Shown: piece by piece, positions 25,362-33,747 of the stretch | Position numbering within the stretch: position 1 is the stretch's first letter | How the letters are laid out: every line of letters begins with the position of its first letter | Source: Mesorhizobium sp. | Lineage (GTDB): Bacteria; Pseudomonadota; Alphaproteobacteria; Rhizobiales; Rhizobiaceae | Direction: 5' to 3' | Assembly (NCBI RefSeq): GCF_004962245.1 | Contig: NZ_SUHQ01000001.1 | Location: 192,549 to 256,548, forward strand | DNA: 64,000 bases | Program-made: the position numbers and the translations under genes | Notes under the pieces: generated by a model | What the model saw: only the letters and a program-made list of their open reading frames with translations | Told to the model about the DNA's origin: nothing | Databases searched by the model: none

Positions 25362-26561
25362 TCACTCCGCCAGCGTCTTCAGGAACGCCACCAGCGCCGC
25401 GCGTTCGCGGTCCGAAAGTTGCAGCGGGTGGATTTCGGATTCACCCTCGACACTCGTCGGCGCCGTCGAATAATGCGCCACCACCTCGTCGAGCGACGAG
25501 AACTGCCCGGCATGCATGTAGGGCGCCCGGTTGGCGGCGCCGCGCAGCGACGGCGTCTTGTAGGCGCGGATGAGTTCCGGTCCGGCCTTGACCATGAAGC
25601 GCAGTTCGCCGCAGGCGCTGGCGTCGCCATCGCGAAAGGCGCCGAGACAGTTGAACGGGTCGGCTTCGACCTGCGCCACCGCGTCCATGCGGCCGCGGTC
25701 CGGCGGCAAATTCGCAACCGGCGGCACGCCGGTGTTGTGAAAGCTGCTGTCGGTGAAACGCGGGCCGGTATGGCACGTCACGCAATTGGCCTTGCCGATG
25801 AACAGCTTCAGCCCGAGGATTTCCTCAGGCGAAAAGGCATCGTCGCCTTGCGGCTGTATACCGGTAGCCAAGGCGGCGGCGAACCGGTCGAAGCGCGTCC
25901 GCGGCGGCGCGATCGAGCGCTCGAAGGCGGCGATCGCCTTGCCGATATTGGCGAAGACGCGGTTGACGGCCTCGGCCTGCGCAGCGGGCATGGCGTTCCA
26001 CGCCGCTTTCTCGGCATCGCTGCCGAGCGGGCTGGCATTGGCCGCCACATCGGAAAGGTCGGGCAGCGGCCCGAAGATGCGCTCGTAGCGCTCGCCGAAA
26101 CGCGCCTTGATATAGTGCGCATAGGCGGCGCGGTTGCCGGCCTGCTCCAGCGGATTTTCCAGCGGCGCCAGCGCCTGCGCCCAAAGACTGTCGCGCCGTC
26201 CGTCCCAGAAGAACCATGGATCGTGCGCGACGCCGGCCAGCGGCATGGTGCGCCGGTTGGTGCGTCCGACGCCGACCGCCCGCGGCAGGTCGTCCTGGAA
26301 CTGCCGGTCGATCTTGTGGCAGGTCGAGCAGGAGACCATGCCGTCGCCGCTCATCCCGACGTCGAAGAACAGCGTCGAGCCAAGGGCGGCGGCGGCCGGC
26401 ACATCGGCGTAGCGGTTGGTGGTGTCGGTCTTCAGCGGTGGCAGCGCCGACAGCGCCAGCGAGGCGATGGTCTTCTTCTCGGCATCGGAAAACGCCGGCT
26501 TGCCGCAGCCGGCGAGCACGGCCATCGCCATCAGCACGAGAAGACGCGAAAGCCGGCTCAT
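25362..26561 (-). CDS. Dihaem cytochrome c peroxidase/MauG-family lipoprotein
   Basis: The 399-aa protein has a lipobox ('MAVLAGCG', Cys19) and two c-type haem sites, CSTCH (78-82) and CVTCH (261-265). The order and spacing match the CcpA/MauG family. These periplasmic enzymes reduce hydrogen peroxide or carry out long-range oxidation of protein residues. The C-terminal 'TPSLRGAANRAPYMHAGQFS' is a strong family signature. The gene lies 13 nt behind a YtkA-like membrane protein and forms an operon with it. It is the second haem-dependent function close to the haem uptake locus. Confidence 0.93.
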   Translation of the reverse strand: MSRLSRLLVLMAMAVLAGCGKPAFSDAEKKTIASLALSALPPLKTDTTNRYADVPAAAALGSTLFFDVGMSGDGMVSCSTCHKIDRQFQDDLPRAVGVGRTNRRTMPLAGVAHDPWFFWDGRRDSLWAQALAPLENPLEQAGNRAAYAHYIKARFGERYERIFGPLPDLSDVAANASPLGSDAEKAAWNAMPAAQAEAVNRVFANIGKAIAAFERSIAPPRTRFDRFAAALATGIQPQGDDAFSPEEILGLKLFIGKANCVTCHTGPRFTDSSFHNTGVPPVANLPPDRGRMDAVAQVEADPFNCLGAFRDGDASACGELRFMVKAGPELIRAYKTPSLRGAANRAPYMHAGQFSSLDEVVAHYSTAPTSVEGESEIHPLQLSDRERAALVAFLKTLAE

Positions 26562-26574
26562 CTTGCTCCGGCTC

Positions 26575-27024
26575 TCACAGCAGCACGTTGAAGACGACCG
26601 TGTCGGATCCGGCCGCCGCGGAGATGGCGAAATGCAATTGCCACAATCCGCTCATCGTGAATTTCACCCCGTCGATGCGATAGCACCCTTCGCCGAGATA
26701 ATCGGTCGCCTGCGGGCTGGTCGGCAGACCGTGCCTGTGCTGCGGCATGCCGCCCGAAATCGCGATCGCGGCACCCTCCACCGGGGCTCCCGCAACTGTC
26801 TTGAGGGTCAGCAGCCAGGATTGCAGCTCGCCTTGCCGGATAACGCCCCGCTCCGGCTCGAAACTGGCCACGAACAACCCGTTCGCCGTCGATTTCGAGC
26901 GTACAATCTCGGAGCCGGCCCGCTGTGGTGCGTGCGGCGCGGTCAGATAGACGGCGGCGAGAACGCCAGTCAGCAATGCAGCCAGACCGAGACCTGCCAG
27001 AACATAGCGCCATAACGATGCCAA
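26575..27024 (-). CDS. Membrane-anchored YtkA-like domain protein
   Basis: The protein of about 149 aa has one N-terminal membrane anchor ('YVLAGLGLAALLTGVLAAVY') and a periplasmic beta-sandwich of the YtkA/FixH type. The latter has 'LQSWLLTLKTVAGAPVEGAA', 'GGMPQHRHGLPTSP' and 'GLWQLHFAISA'. The His/Met-containing 'MPQHRHG' motif is a likely metal (copper) site. The start is probably TTG 27024, because GGAGAGG lies 7 nt upstream; the frame remains open to 27141. It is co-transcribed with the dihaem peroxidase and may assist its maturation. Confidence 0.78.
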   Translation of the reverse strand: MASLWRYVLAGLGLAALLTGVLAAVYLTAPHAPQRAGSEIVRSKSTANGLFVASFEPERGVIRQGELQSWLLTLKTVAGAPVEGAAIAISGGMPQHRHGLPTSPQATDYLGEGCYRIDGVKFTMSGLWQLHFAISAAAGSDTVVFNVLL

Positions 27025-27177
27025 ACCGGTTCCCTCTCCCAGGATAACGTCTTGCTGGGCAGATCGCGTCCCGCCGCGCCGTCGAGAAAACGCATCTGGC
27101 GCAAAATCCGCTGACGCCAAGCATGGCGCTGCCGGCCGCAAAAAGCTACAGCAGCGCAGTTACGCGGAGAGAGATTC

Positions 27178-28107
27178 ATGACAGGAAACGGCGTCGCCTC
27201 GATCGGTGAATGCATGCTCGAACTTTCAGGCCAGGCGGGACCGAACTGGCGCATGGGTTTTGCCGGCGACACGTTCAACACGCTGTGGGCGCTGCATGCG
27301 CTGAGCGGCGACCGGCCGGCGACCTATGTCTCGGCCTTCGGCGACGACCCGTTCTCGCGCAGCCAGATCGATTTCTTCGCGCAAAATGGCATCGGCATCG
27401 GCGCCAGCCCGGTCATACCGGGCGCACGGCCCGGCCTCTATGCGATCACGCTGACCGGTGCCGAACGCTCCTTCACCTACTGGCGCGGCGATGCGGCCGC
27501 AAGGCAGCTTGCCTCCGACGCGCAAGCATTGGCGAAAAGCCTTGAAAATCAGGCGCTTGTCTACTTTTCCGGAATCACTTTGGCAATTCTGGATGATGCC
27601 GCGCGCAAGACATTGCTGGCAGTGGTGGCCAAGGCGCGCGCCGCCGGCTCACTTGTCGCCTTCGATCCCAACTACCGGCCGCGGCTATGGCGCCAAAAGG
27701 AGGAAGCGCAAGCCTCGATCCTCGATGCGCTTGCAGTCACCGACATCGCGCTGCCGACCTTTCCCGACGAGCAGATGCTGTTCGGCGACGCAACGCCGCA
27801 GGCGACCGCGAAACGGCTGGGAAAGCTGGTCGCCGAGGTCGTCGTCAAGAACGGCGAGAAACCGGCGCTGATCGCCGCAAACGAAACGCTACGTTCCGTT
27901 CCGGCCGTGCATGTCGCCGCCCCCGTCGACACGACCGGCGCCGGCGATTCGTTCAACGGCGCCTATCTCGCCGCCCGGCTCGCCGGCCATGCCCCGGCCG
28001 CGGCCGTGCTGCGCGCGCATCGCGTCGCAGCAAGCGTCGTCCAGGTGCGCGGCGCGCTGGCGCCGTTCGAGACGCTGAGGGCGGCGTTCGAAGATCAAGC
28101 AGGCTGA
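27178..28107 (+). CDS. PfkB-family sugar kinase (2-dehydro-3-deoxygluconokinase-like)
   Basis: The 309-aa ribokinase-fold kinase begins 'VASIGECMLELSG', has the substrate-site 'GFAGDTFNTLWALHAL' and the ATP/anion-hole motif 'DTTGAGDSFNGAYLAARLAG', whose Asp is the catalytic base. The sequence is closest in pattern to KdgK, which phosphorylates 2-keto-3-deoxygluconate in the Entner-Doudoroff or uronate routes. GGAGAGAG precedes ATG 27178. No KDPG aldolase is adjacent, so the substrate is inferred. Confidence 0.87.
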   Translation: MTGNGVASIGECMLELSGQAGPNWRMGFAGDTFNTLWALHALSGDRPATYVSAFGDDPFSRSQIDFFAQNGIGIGASPVIPGARPGLYAITLTGAERSFTYWRGDAAARQLASDAQALAKSLENQALVYFSGITLAILDDAARKTLLAVVAKARAAGSLVAFDPNYRPRLWRQKEEAQASILDALAVTDIALPTFPDEQMLFGDATPQATAKRLGKLVAEVVVKNGEKPALIAANETLRSVPAVHVAAPVDTTGAGDSFNGAYLAARLAGHAPAAAVLRAHRVAASVVQVRGALAPFETLRAAFEDQAG

Positions 28108-28229
28108 TGAGAGCGGAGGTCGAACTCCGCCCCGCTTGTGCGAGCCATCGCTTCTAGCCGCACGCGTGAGTACTCCGGCCGAAAGTGCTTGAGGTTTCAC
28201 GTCCGCTGGCGTGCAGCCCGAGGCGGTCG

Positions 28230-29270
28230 CTATCCGCGCTTTTCGATGACGCCATACAGGACGTTGCGGTTCTCGCCAAAGAACACCTGCGCCTCGACGG
28301 TGTTGCGGTCGACGCTGGCATTGATGATGTTCCACATGTCGGCCTCCGAGCGCTGCAGCAGCGCCCAGTTCATGACCGTCTCCATGAAGCCGTCGTCGAT
28401 CATTTCCGGCGAGAAATTGGCGAAGAGAAAGGTCCCGCCCGGCTTCAGCTTGCGCAGGCAGCACCGGGTGAGCTTAACGGCTACCTTGTGGGTAAGGTAA
28501 TCGTAGAGACCCGCCGCATAGATAAAATCGAACCGGCCGAGTTCGTAGGCGTTGGTCAGCAGGCCACTAACGGAGCCGTCGAGCGCCTCAACGGCGGTTC
28601 CGCGAAAGTCGCGCGCGACCGATCCTACGCTCTGGGGATCCTGATCGAGTGCAATCCACCGCTTGATCCGCCCTTCGCGAAGGGCGGCGGAACGATCGGC
28701 TTCGCGCAGATGTCCCGCGGCGATGGTGAGGATTTCCGTCTCCCGCCCTTGAAGAGCCGCGGTTTCGTCGACATGCCGCGCCAGGAGATCGCGCCGCTCC
28801 CTCACTGCGTTCGAGGAAAGGGAATCCTTCGTGCTGTCGTAAAGCGCCTTCCCGAGCGGGCTGGCGCCGGCGATCTCCGCCGCGACGCTCGGATGGCCGT
28901 AGATAAAGTCAAGCAGATGGGCGTCGCCCGAATACCCCCTGGGCTTTTCGAACGACCAGCGCGTGAAAGGATCCTGCAGGAAGAACTCCAGGGCCGGGTG
29001 GTTCTGGGCGATCGGGATGAGTTCCTGCCAGACCGCCGGATGCACCTTGCCGCGCAATGCATGCAGATCGATATTGGCGCGATTGATGATCGCGGCCGTG
29101 TCGCTCTCCCGTTCGAACCTTTGCCCGGCAAACCCCAGGACCAGCGCCAGCTCGGCCTTGCCGGCTTCGAACTGCTCGTCATGCCGACGGGGGCGGCGCG
29201 GGGAAACCAACGCGTCCGCGATTGCTTTGGGAGTTATAAGACTTTCCCCGTCGAACGACATTTGATTCAT
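28230..29270 (-). CDS. Class I SAM-dependent methyltransferase-like protein (PhcB-type family)
   Basis: The 346-aa protein has a helical N-domain with 'RWSFEKPRGYSGDAHLLDFI' and a Rossmann-type methyltransferase domain. The latter shows motif I 'EILTIAAGHLREADRS', motif II 'WIALDQDP', 'RFDFIYAAGLYDYL' and 'LKPGGTFLFANFS'. This architecture is often annotated as an extracellular-factor (3-hydroxypalmitate methyl ester) biosynthesis protein after Ralstonia PhcB. That label is inference; the substrate is unknown. It is divergent from a GGDEF-EAL gene across about 295 bp, a layout consistent with a signalling role. Confidence 0.75.
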   Translation of the reverse strand: MNQMSFDGESLITPKAIADALVSPRRPRRHDEQFEAGKAELALVLGFAGQRFERESDTAAIINRANIDLHALRGKVHPAVWQELIPIAQNHPALEFFLQDPFTRWSFEKPRGYSGDAHLLDFIYGHPSVAAEIAGASPLGKALYDSTKDSLSSNAVRERRDLLARHVDETAALQGRETEILTIAAGHLREADRSAALREGRIKRWIALDQDPQSVGSVARDFRGTAVEALDGSVSGLLTNAYELGRFDFIYAAGLYDYLTHKVAVKLTRCCLRKLKPGGTFLFANFSPEMIDDGFMETVMNWALLQRSEADMWNIINASVDRNTVEAQVFFGENRNVLYGVIEKRG

Positions 29271-29565
29271 ACTGCAACCTTTATGTTAATACTCCATTAA
29301 CCTACGGCTAAATGAAAGCGTTTGCCAAGGAGGACGAAAGCAAATTCTCCTGTACGGTCGGCGTGTGTGCAGTCGGCGCCCGTTGCCACCGAATATTTGA
29401 TGAAAATTGGCGGAATGCCGAAGAACCTTAGGTAATGAGGCATCTGCTATGGTGGTCTCGTTGGAGCCTGAAACGAGTTGCGGTCGGGTCGGGGGATCGG
29501 TCTGTCTGGCGTGCGACGAACATCGCGGTCGAACGCCGTCCAACCGTGAAGTGTAACAAATCGCG

Positions 29566-31593
29566 TTGCGCGAGGGGGGCAATCCGCTGGGTCAGTCCGT
29601 GCCAGAACCGTCGACCGATCGTGTCGAAGAAGGTCTGCCGCAGCGGCGCCAGCTGTCGCGGGAGGAGCTTCCCGTTCTCTACCGGCAGTACCACGACGAA
29701 TATGGAACGAAGGCGACCAGGCTAGGGATCTGGTCCTCGTTTTTCGTCTACATGCTCTTCTCGATCACCGATATCCTGCTGGTGCCGGACGTCGCGGCCT
29801 ACACCGTCGCCGCGCGCTTCACGTTCGGCGTGGTAATGTTGTCGATATTCGAGTTGCTGTTTCGCTGGAACGGCAGATCCGCCTGGTTGGACCGGCTCTG
29901 CGCCGCGGCCGTCTTCCTCGGATATTTGATCTGGCTCGTCCCGTCGATGATGACCGAGCACACGGTAAACATGTCGTACTACATGGTTTTCGGCGCCATT
30001 TTCATGATGGGCGCGAACCTGTTTTTCAGCTTTCAATTTCAGTTGTCGGTCATAACCTCGAGCCTTGTGTTTTCCGTTTTCTTCCTGGCCATGATGGTCC
30101 TCTATCCGCACGACACGTCGTATCAGATCGCTTTCGGCACCTTCTATCTCTCATGCTTCGTTTTCACGTCCTACGTGAACTGGAAGCTGAATGAGGAGCG
30201 TTACAACGTCTTCCTGAACGCCCTCGAGGCCAAAATCCAGCACAAGGAAGCCACTGAACGCGGACAGGCGCTGTTGAACCTGTCGAGAACCGATCCGCTT
30301 ACGGGGTTGGAGAATCGGCGGGCGATCGACGAGAAGCTGCGGCACTACTGGAGCGACTGGCAAAGGTATGGCAGCGGTTTTGTGGCGATCCTCATCGACG
30401 TGGACTTCTTCAAAAGGTTCAATGACTTCTACGGGCATCAAGAAGGCGACCGCTGCCTTATTCTTGTCGCCAATGCCCTTGCCGATATGGTCAAGCAGCA
30501 CAATGGCTCGATCGGCCGCTACGGCGGTGAGGAATTCATTGTCCTGGCTCACATGGAGAAAAGAGAACAGGTCGCGGATATCGCGGAAGCCATTCGAAGC
30601 ACGGTGGAGAACCTCGCGATTGCCCACGAGCACCGCAGGGACGGCACCTCGGTTGTGACGGTGAGCGTTGGCGCTGCATTCACCAGGCCGCAGACTGGCG
30701 CCAAGCTGGAGAAGATCATCCACGAGGCCGATCGCGCGCTCTATCTGTCAAAAGCAGGCGGTCGAAATTGTGCTCGGCTGTTCGATCCAAACGATCCCCA
30801 GAGCAGCGACGAGAGCGAGAACATTGCGGCTTTGCTGAAGATCGCGATCGGCCAGGATCTCGTTTCACTCGTCTATCAGCCAATCCAGAATGTCGTGTCC
30901 GGCCGAGTTGAAGCCGTCGAGGCTCTGATGCGCCTCAACATGCTGGACGGTACATCGGTTCCGCCGAGCCTGTTCATTCCCGTGGCGGAACGAACTGGCG
31001 CGATCCTGGCGCTCGGGCGCTGGGCAATAAGGACGGTGTGCGCCGAGCTTCTGGCGCACGATCACGTCCGTGTCGTCAGCGTCAACGTCTCTCCAATTCA
31101 GCTCAAGACGCCGGGCTTCGCAGCTTCTGTTGCGACCATTTTGAGCGACACTGGCGTCGCCGGCAGCAGGCTGGCCTTCGAGATCACCGAAGGGCTGGAG
31201 ATGGAGATACACTCCGACATTCTTCGCTGCATCAGCGACCTGAAGCTGCTAGGGATCAGGATCTGGCTTGATGACTTCGGGACGGGCTTCGCGGGCCTCT
31301 CATGGCTTCGTTTGATCGATTTCGATACCGTGAAGATCGACCGCTCGTTTCTTCATGACTGCGGCGCCCCGAGGGGCAAGGCGATGCTGCAGGACATTAT
31401 CGCCCTGGTCCGAAATCGCGGCCATAAAATCTTGATCGAAGGGGTGGAAACCGACGAGCAGATGGCCCTTGTACGCGAACTCGGCATAGATGAAGTCCAA
31501 GGCTTTTATCTCGGCCGTCCTGCCCCCGCCGCGAGGTTCCGCGCGAGACCGGCCACCCACAAACGCTCACTTTCGCTTGTTAAGTCCGCATGA
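29566..31593 (+). CDS. Membrane-bound GGDEF-EAL protein (c-di-GMP synthesis and turnover)
   Basis: The protein of up to 675 aa has six hydrophobic helices (about residues 55-215) as sensor, a GGDEF domain and an EAL domain. The cyclase motif is 'RYGGEEF', an active variant. No RxxD inhibitory site precedes it. The EAL domain keeps 'EALMRL', 'NVSPIQL', 'EITEG', 'DDFGTGFAGLSWL', 'VKIDRSF', 'EGVET' and 'VQGFYLG', so the phosphodiesterase residues look complete. Both activities are therefore possible. The start is uncertain: TTG 29566 is the frame limit and GTG 29599 is an alternative. The 295-bp upstream spacer shows no clear motif. Confidence 0.92.
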   Translation: MREGGNPLGQSVPEPSTDRVEEGLPQRRQLSREELPVLYRQYHDEYGTKATRLGIWSSFFVYMLFSITDILLVPDVAAYTVAARFTFGVVMLSIFELLFRWNGRSAWLDRLCAAAVFLGYLIWLVPSMMTEHTVNMSYYMVFGAIFMMGANLFFSFQFQLSVITSSLVFSVFFLAMMVLYPHDTSYQIAFGTFYLSCFVFTSYVNWKLNEERYNVFLNALEAKIQHKEATERGQALLNLSRTDPLTGLENRRAIDEKLRHYWSDWQRYGSGFVAILIDVDFFKRFNDFYGHQEGDRCLILVANALADMVKQHNGSIGRYGGEEFIVLAHMEKREQVADIAEAIRSTVENLAIAHEHRRDGTSVVTVSVGAAFTRPQTGAKLEKIIHEADRALYLSKAGGRNCARLFDPNDPQSSDESENIAALLKIAIGQDLVSLVYQPIQNVVSGRVEAVEALMRLNMLDGTSVPPSLFIPVAERTGAILALGRWAIRTVCAELLAHDHVRVVSVNVSPIQLKTPGFAASVATILSDTGVAGSRLAFEITEGLEMEIHSDILRCISDLKLLGIRIWLDDFGTGFAGLSWLRLIDFDTVKIDRSFLHDCGAPRGKAMLQDIIALVRNRGHKILIEGVETDEQMALVRELGIDEVQGFYLGRPAPAARFRARPATHKRSLSLVKSA

Positions 31594-31636
31594 ACAGCGG
31601 CGGAGCGCTCGTCGGATCCACCGGAACCGGCCTGGC

Positions 31637-32425
31637 TCATGGCTTCGTGCTCGCCTCCCGGAACGCCGCCTCTCCGGCGTCCGACACCTCGGCCCACTTC
31701 TTGTCGGCTGCGGGATCCGCGGCGTAGCTGTCGTGCCAGTTCCACCACTTGTAGGTCGGGGTCTGGGGATAGCCCTCGGGCGAGTCCTCCCAGACCTCCT
31801 GGCGGCCCAGCGGGGTGATGTCGAGATAGTTCCAGGTGCTCCCCATCTGCTCGTCGCCGCGGTTGTTGACGAAGTAGGTGCGGAACACGCGGTCGCCGTC
31901 GCGGATGAACACGTTGTGGCCGTGCCATTCGTCCACGCCGAAGTCGGCGTCGAAGCTGTCGGTGAGGGTGAACCACGGTATGTTCCAGCCCATCCGCGCT
32001 TTCAGCCGCGCGATATCAGCCTGAGGCGCCCGCGAGACGAAGACGAGGGTGGTGTCGCGGGCGTTCAGGTGGGCGACGTGGGCGACCTGGTCGGCCACCA
32101 GGGAGCAGCCCCGGCAGGCATGGTCGGGCCAGCCGAACACTCCGGGCTCGAAGAAGGCGCGGTAGACGATCAGCTGACGCCGACCGTCGAACAGATCGAG
32201 CAGGCTCGCCTTTCCGTCAGGCCCCTCGAAGGCATACGTCTTCTCCACCGCCATCCATGGCATCCGCCGCCGCTCGGCGGCCAAGGCGTCACGGGCGTGG
32301 GTCTGGGCCTTTTCCTTCACGAGCAACTGCTCGTGGGCCGCCTGCCACGCCTGCGGCGACACCACCGGTGGTGTGTGCATGGCGGGCTGTCCGTTTTTCT
32401 GTCCGTTCTTGGCTGATGCAGTCAT
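31637..32425 (-). CDS. DUF899 family thioredoxin-fold protein
   Basis: The 262-aa protein belongs to DUF899, which has a thioredoxin-like fold. Typical segments are 'LVKEKAQTHARDALAAERRR', 'FDGRRQLIVYRAFFEPGV', 'HACRGCSLVADQV' (a CxxC-type pair) and 'HGHNVFIRDGDRVFRTYFVN'. AGGAGG precedes ATG 32425. The biochemical role of the family is not settled; redox activity through CRGC is possible. It is convergent with the GGDEF-EAL gene, 43 bp apart. The 290-bp upstream region holds a GCGCCTC-N6-GAGGCGC hairpin (32458-32477) and nothing else clear. Confidence 0.88.
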   Translation of the reverse strand: MTASAKNGQKNGQPAMHTPPVVSPQAWQAAHEQLLVKEKAQTHARDALAAERRRMPWMAVEKTYAFEGPDGKASLLDLFDGRRQLIVYRAFFEPGVFGWPDHACRGCSLVADQVAHVAHLNARDTTLVFVSRAPQADIARLKARMGWNIPWFTLTDSFDADFGVDEWHGHNVFIRDGDRVFRTYFVNNRGDEQMGSTWNYLDITPLGRQEVWEDSPEGYPQTPTYKWWNWHDSYAADPAADKKWAEVSDAGEAAFREASTKP

Positions 32426-32715
32426 GGCTCAAAACCTCCTGATTTGGGCGAACTCCCGCGCCTCGTGGCTGAGGCGCGGTTCCATTCGCTGTTCATCGCT
32501 CGTTGTTGGTCGTGAGATAGTCTGGCACCGGAAAGCGGACGGTGGGAGTAACAAGTGTGGCGCTATTCCGAAGGGGGCGCCGATTACAGGCGCGCCGCGC
32601 GTGCGCCCGAAGCGGGTGATCCCTCGGGGCTTCGGGTGGATTTTTCCTGTTCCCCAACGACGCAGACGGCGGACATGATCCCTTCCGAACCGACGTCAGC
32701 GCAGGAAACCCGGGT

Positions 32716-33741
32716 TCAGGCGTCAGGCAATCTGAACCTATATTCCGTCACGTGATGATAGATCTGGCCCGGCCATAATGTGGCCTGCGGGAAATACGGC
32801 CGGTTCGGCGCGTCCGGCCAGACCTGCGGTTCCAGGCAGAAGCCGGAATAAGTCTTGTAACGGCGTCCCTCGAGTCCCGGCGAAGGCGGCGCCAGATACT
32901 GGCCGGTATAGAGCTGGACGCCCGGCTCAGTGGTCCAGAGCTCCATCTCGACGCCGGAATTGGCCCCTTGCGCCCATGATGCCTGCCTGAGAGGCCCGCG
33001 CGTCGAGGCAAGGCAGAAATTCTCGTCGTAGGGGAGCTGCTGGCCCTCGTTCTCCAGGCGCAACGGCCGCGCCTGGCGGAAGTCGAAGGGCGTGCCGTCG
33101 ACCGGCTTCACGACGCCGGTCGGGATCAGGTCGCCATCGACTGGAAGGTAGGCGCCGGCGTTCAGCATCAGCCGGTGGTCGAGGATATCGCCGGCGCCGC
33201 CGTCATCCAGGTTGAAATAGGAATGCTGGGTGAGATTGCACAGCGTCGGCTCCTCGCAGGTCGCGGTTATCTCGAGGCTGAGCGTGCCGGGGATTTTCAG
33301 CCGGTAGGTGCAGGTCACGTCGAGCGCGCCTGGAAAGCCCATCGTGCCGTCGGGATCATGCAAGGTCAGCGTGACAAAATCCCGTCCATGCAGCGATACC
33401 GTCCACGGCCGGTGGGAATAGCCCTGCGAACCGCCATGCAGCGTGTGCTTGTCGAGGAAGTTGCGCTCGGTCTGGTGGCGCTGGCCGGCGATGGTGAAGC
33501 GGCCATCGCGGATGCGGTTGGCATAGCGCCCGACGACGGCACCGAAGAAGGCCGTATCCGTTTCATAGGCTTCGAAACTGTCATAGCCGAGCACCAGCGG
33601 CGCATCGTGCCCGGCCAGGCGCAGATCCTGGATGATGGCGCCCAGCCCGATGATGTTGGCGGTAAGGCCGCCACCACGGATGGCGAAGCGGCGGACGGCG
33701 TCGCCTGCCTGTGTCGTGCCGAAGACCTCGCCGTCCTTCAT
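32716..33741 (-). CDS. Aldose 1-epimerase (galactose mutarotase-like)
   Basis: The 341-aa beta-sandwich protein shows the mutarotase signatures 'GRYANRIRDGRFTIAGQRHQ', 'LHGGSQGYSHRPW', 'NLTQHSYFNL' with the catalytic His, and 'YTGQYLAP'. The C-terminal Glu is in 'SGFCLEPQVWPDAPN'. It interconverts alpha and beta aldoses. I start at ATG 33741, 6 nt inside the gabD stop region; the frame opens at a TTG at 33747. It is the second gene of a gabD-galM pair, so the aldehyde dehydrogenase may act on a sugar-derived semialdehyde. Confidence 0.92.
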   Translation of the reverse strand: MKDGEVFGTTQAGDAVRRFAIRGGGLTANIIGLGAIIQDLRLAGHDAPLVLGYDSFEAYETDTAFFGAVVGRYANRIRDGRFTIAGQRHQTERNFLDKHTLHGGSQGYSHRPWTVSLHGRDFVTLTLHDPDGTMGFPGALDVTCTYRLKIPGTLSLEITATCEEPTLCNLTQHSYFNLDDGGAGDILDHRLMLNAGAYLPVDGDLIPTGVVKPVDGTPFDFRQARPLRLENEGQQLPYDENFCLASTRGPLRQASWAQGANSGVEMELWTTEPGVQLYTGQYLAPPSPGLEGRRYKTYSGFCLEPQVWPDAPNRPYFPQATLWPGQIYHHVTEYRFRLPDA

Positions 33742-33747
33742 CGCCAA

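Noticed and set aside
28113..28130. GCGGAG/CTCCGC hairpin after the PfkB kinase gene as a terminator
   Set aside because: Six-bp stem with no U-run; not enough to call.
32458..32477. GCGCCTC-N6-GAGGCGC hairpin upstream of the DUF899 gene as a terminator or riboswitch
   Set aside because: No U-run on either strand and no further conserved structure; a hairpin of this size is common by chance in such GC-rich DNA.
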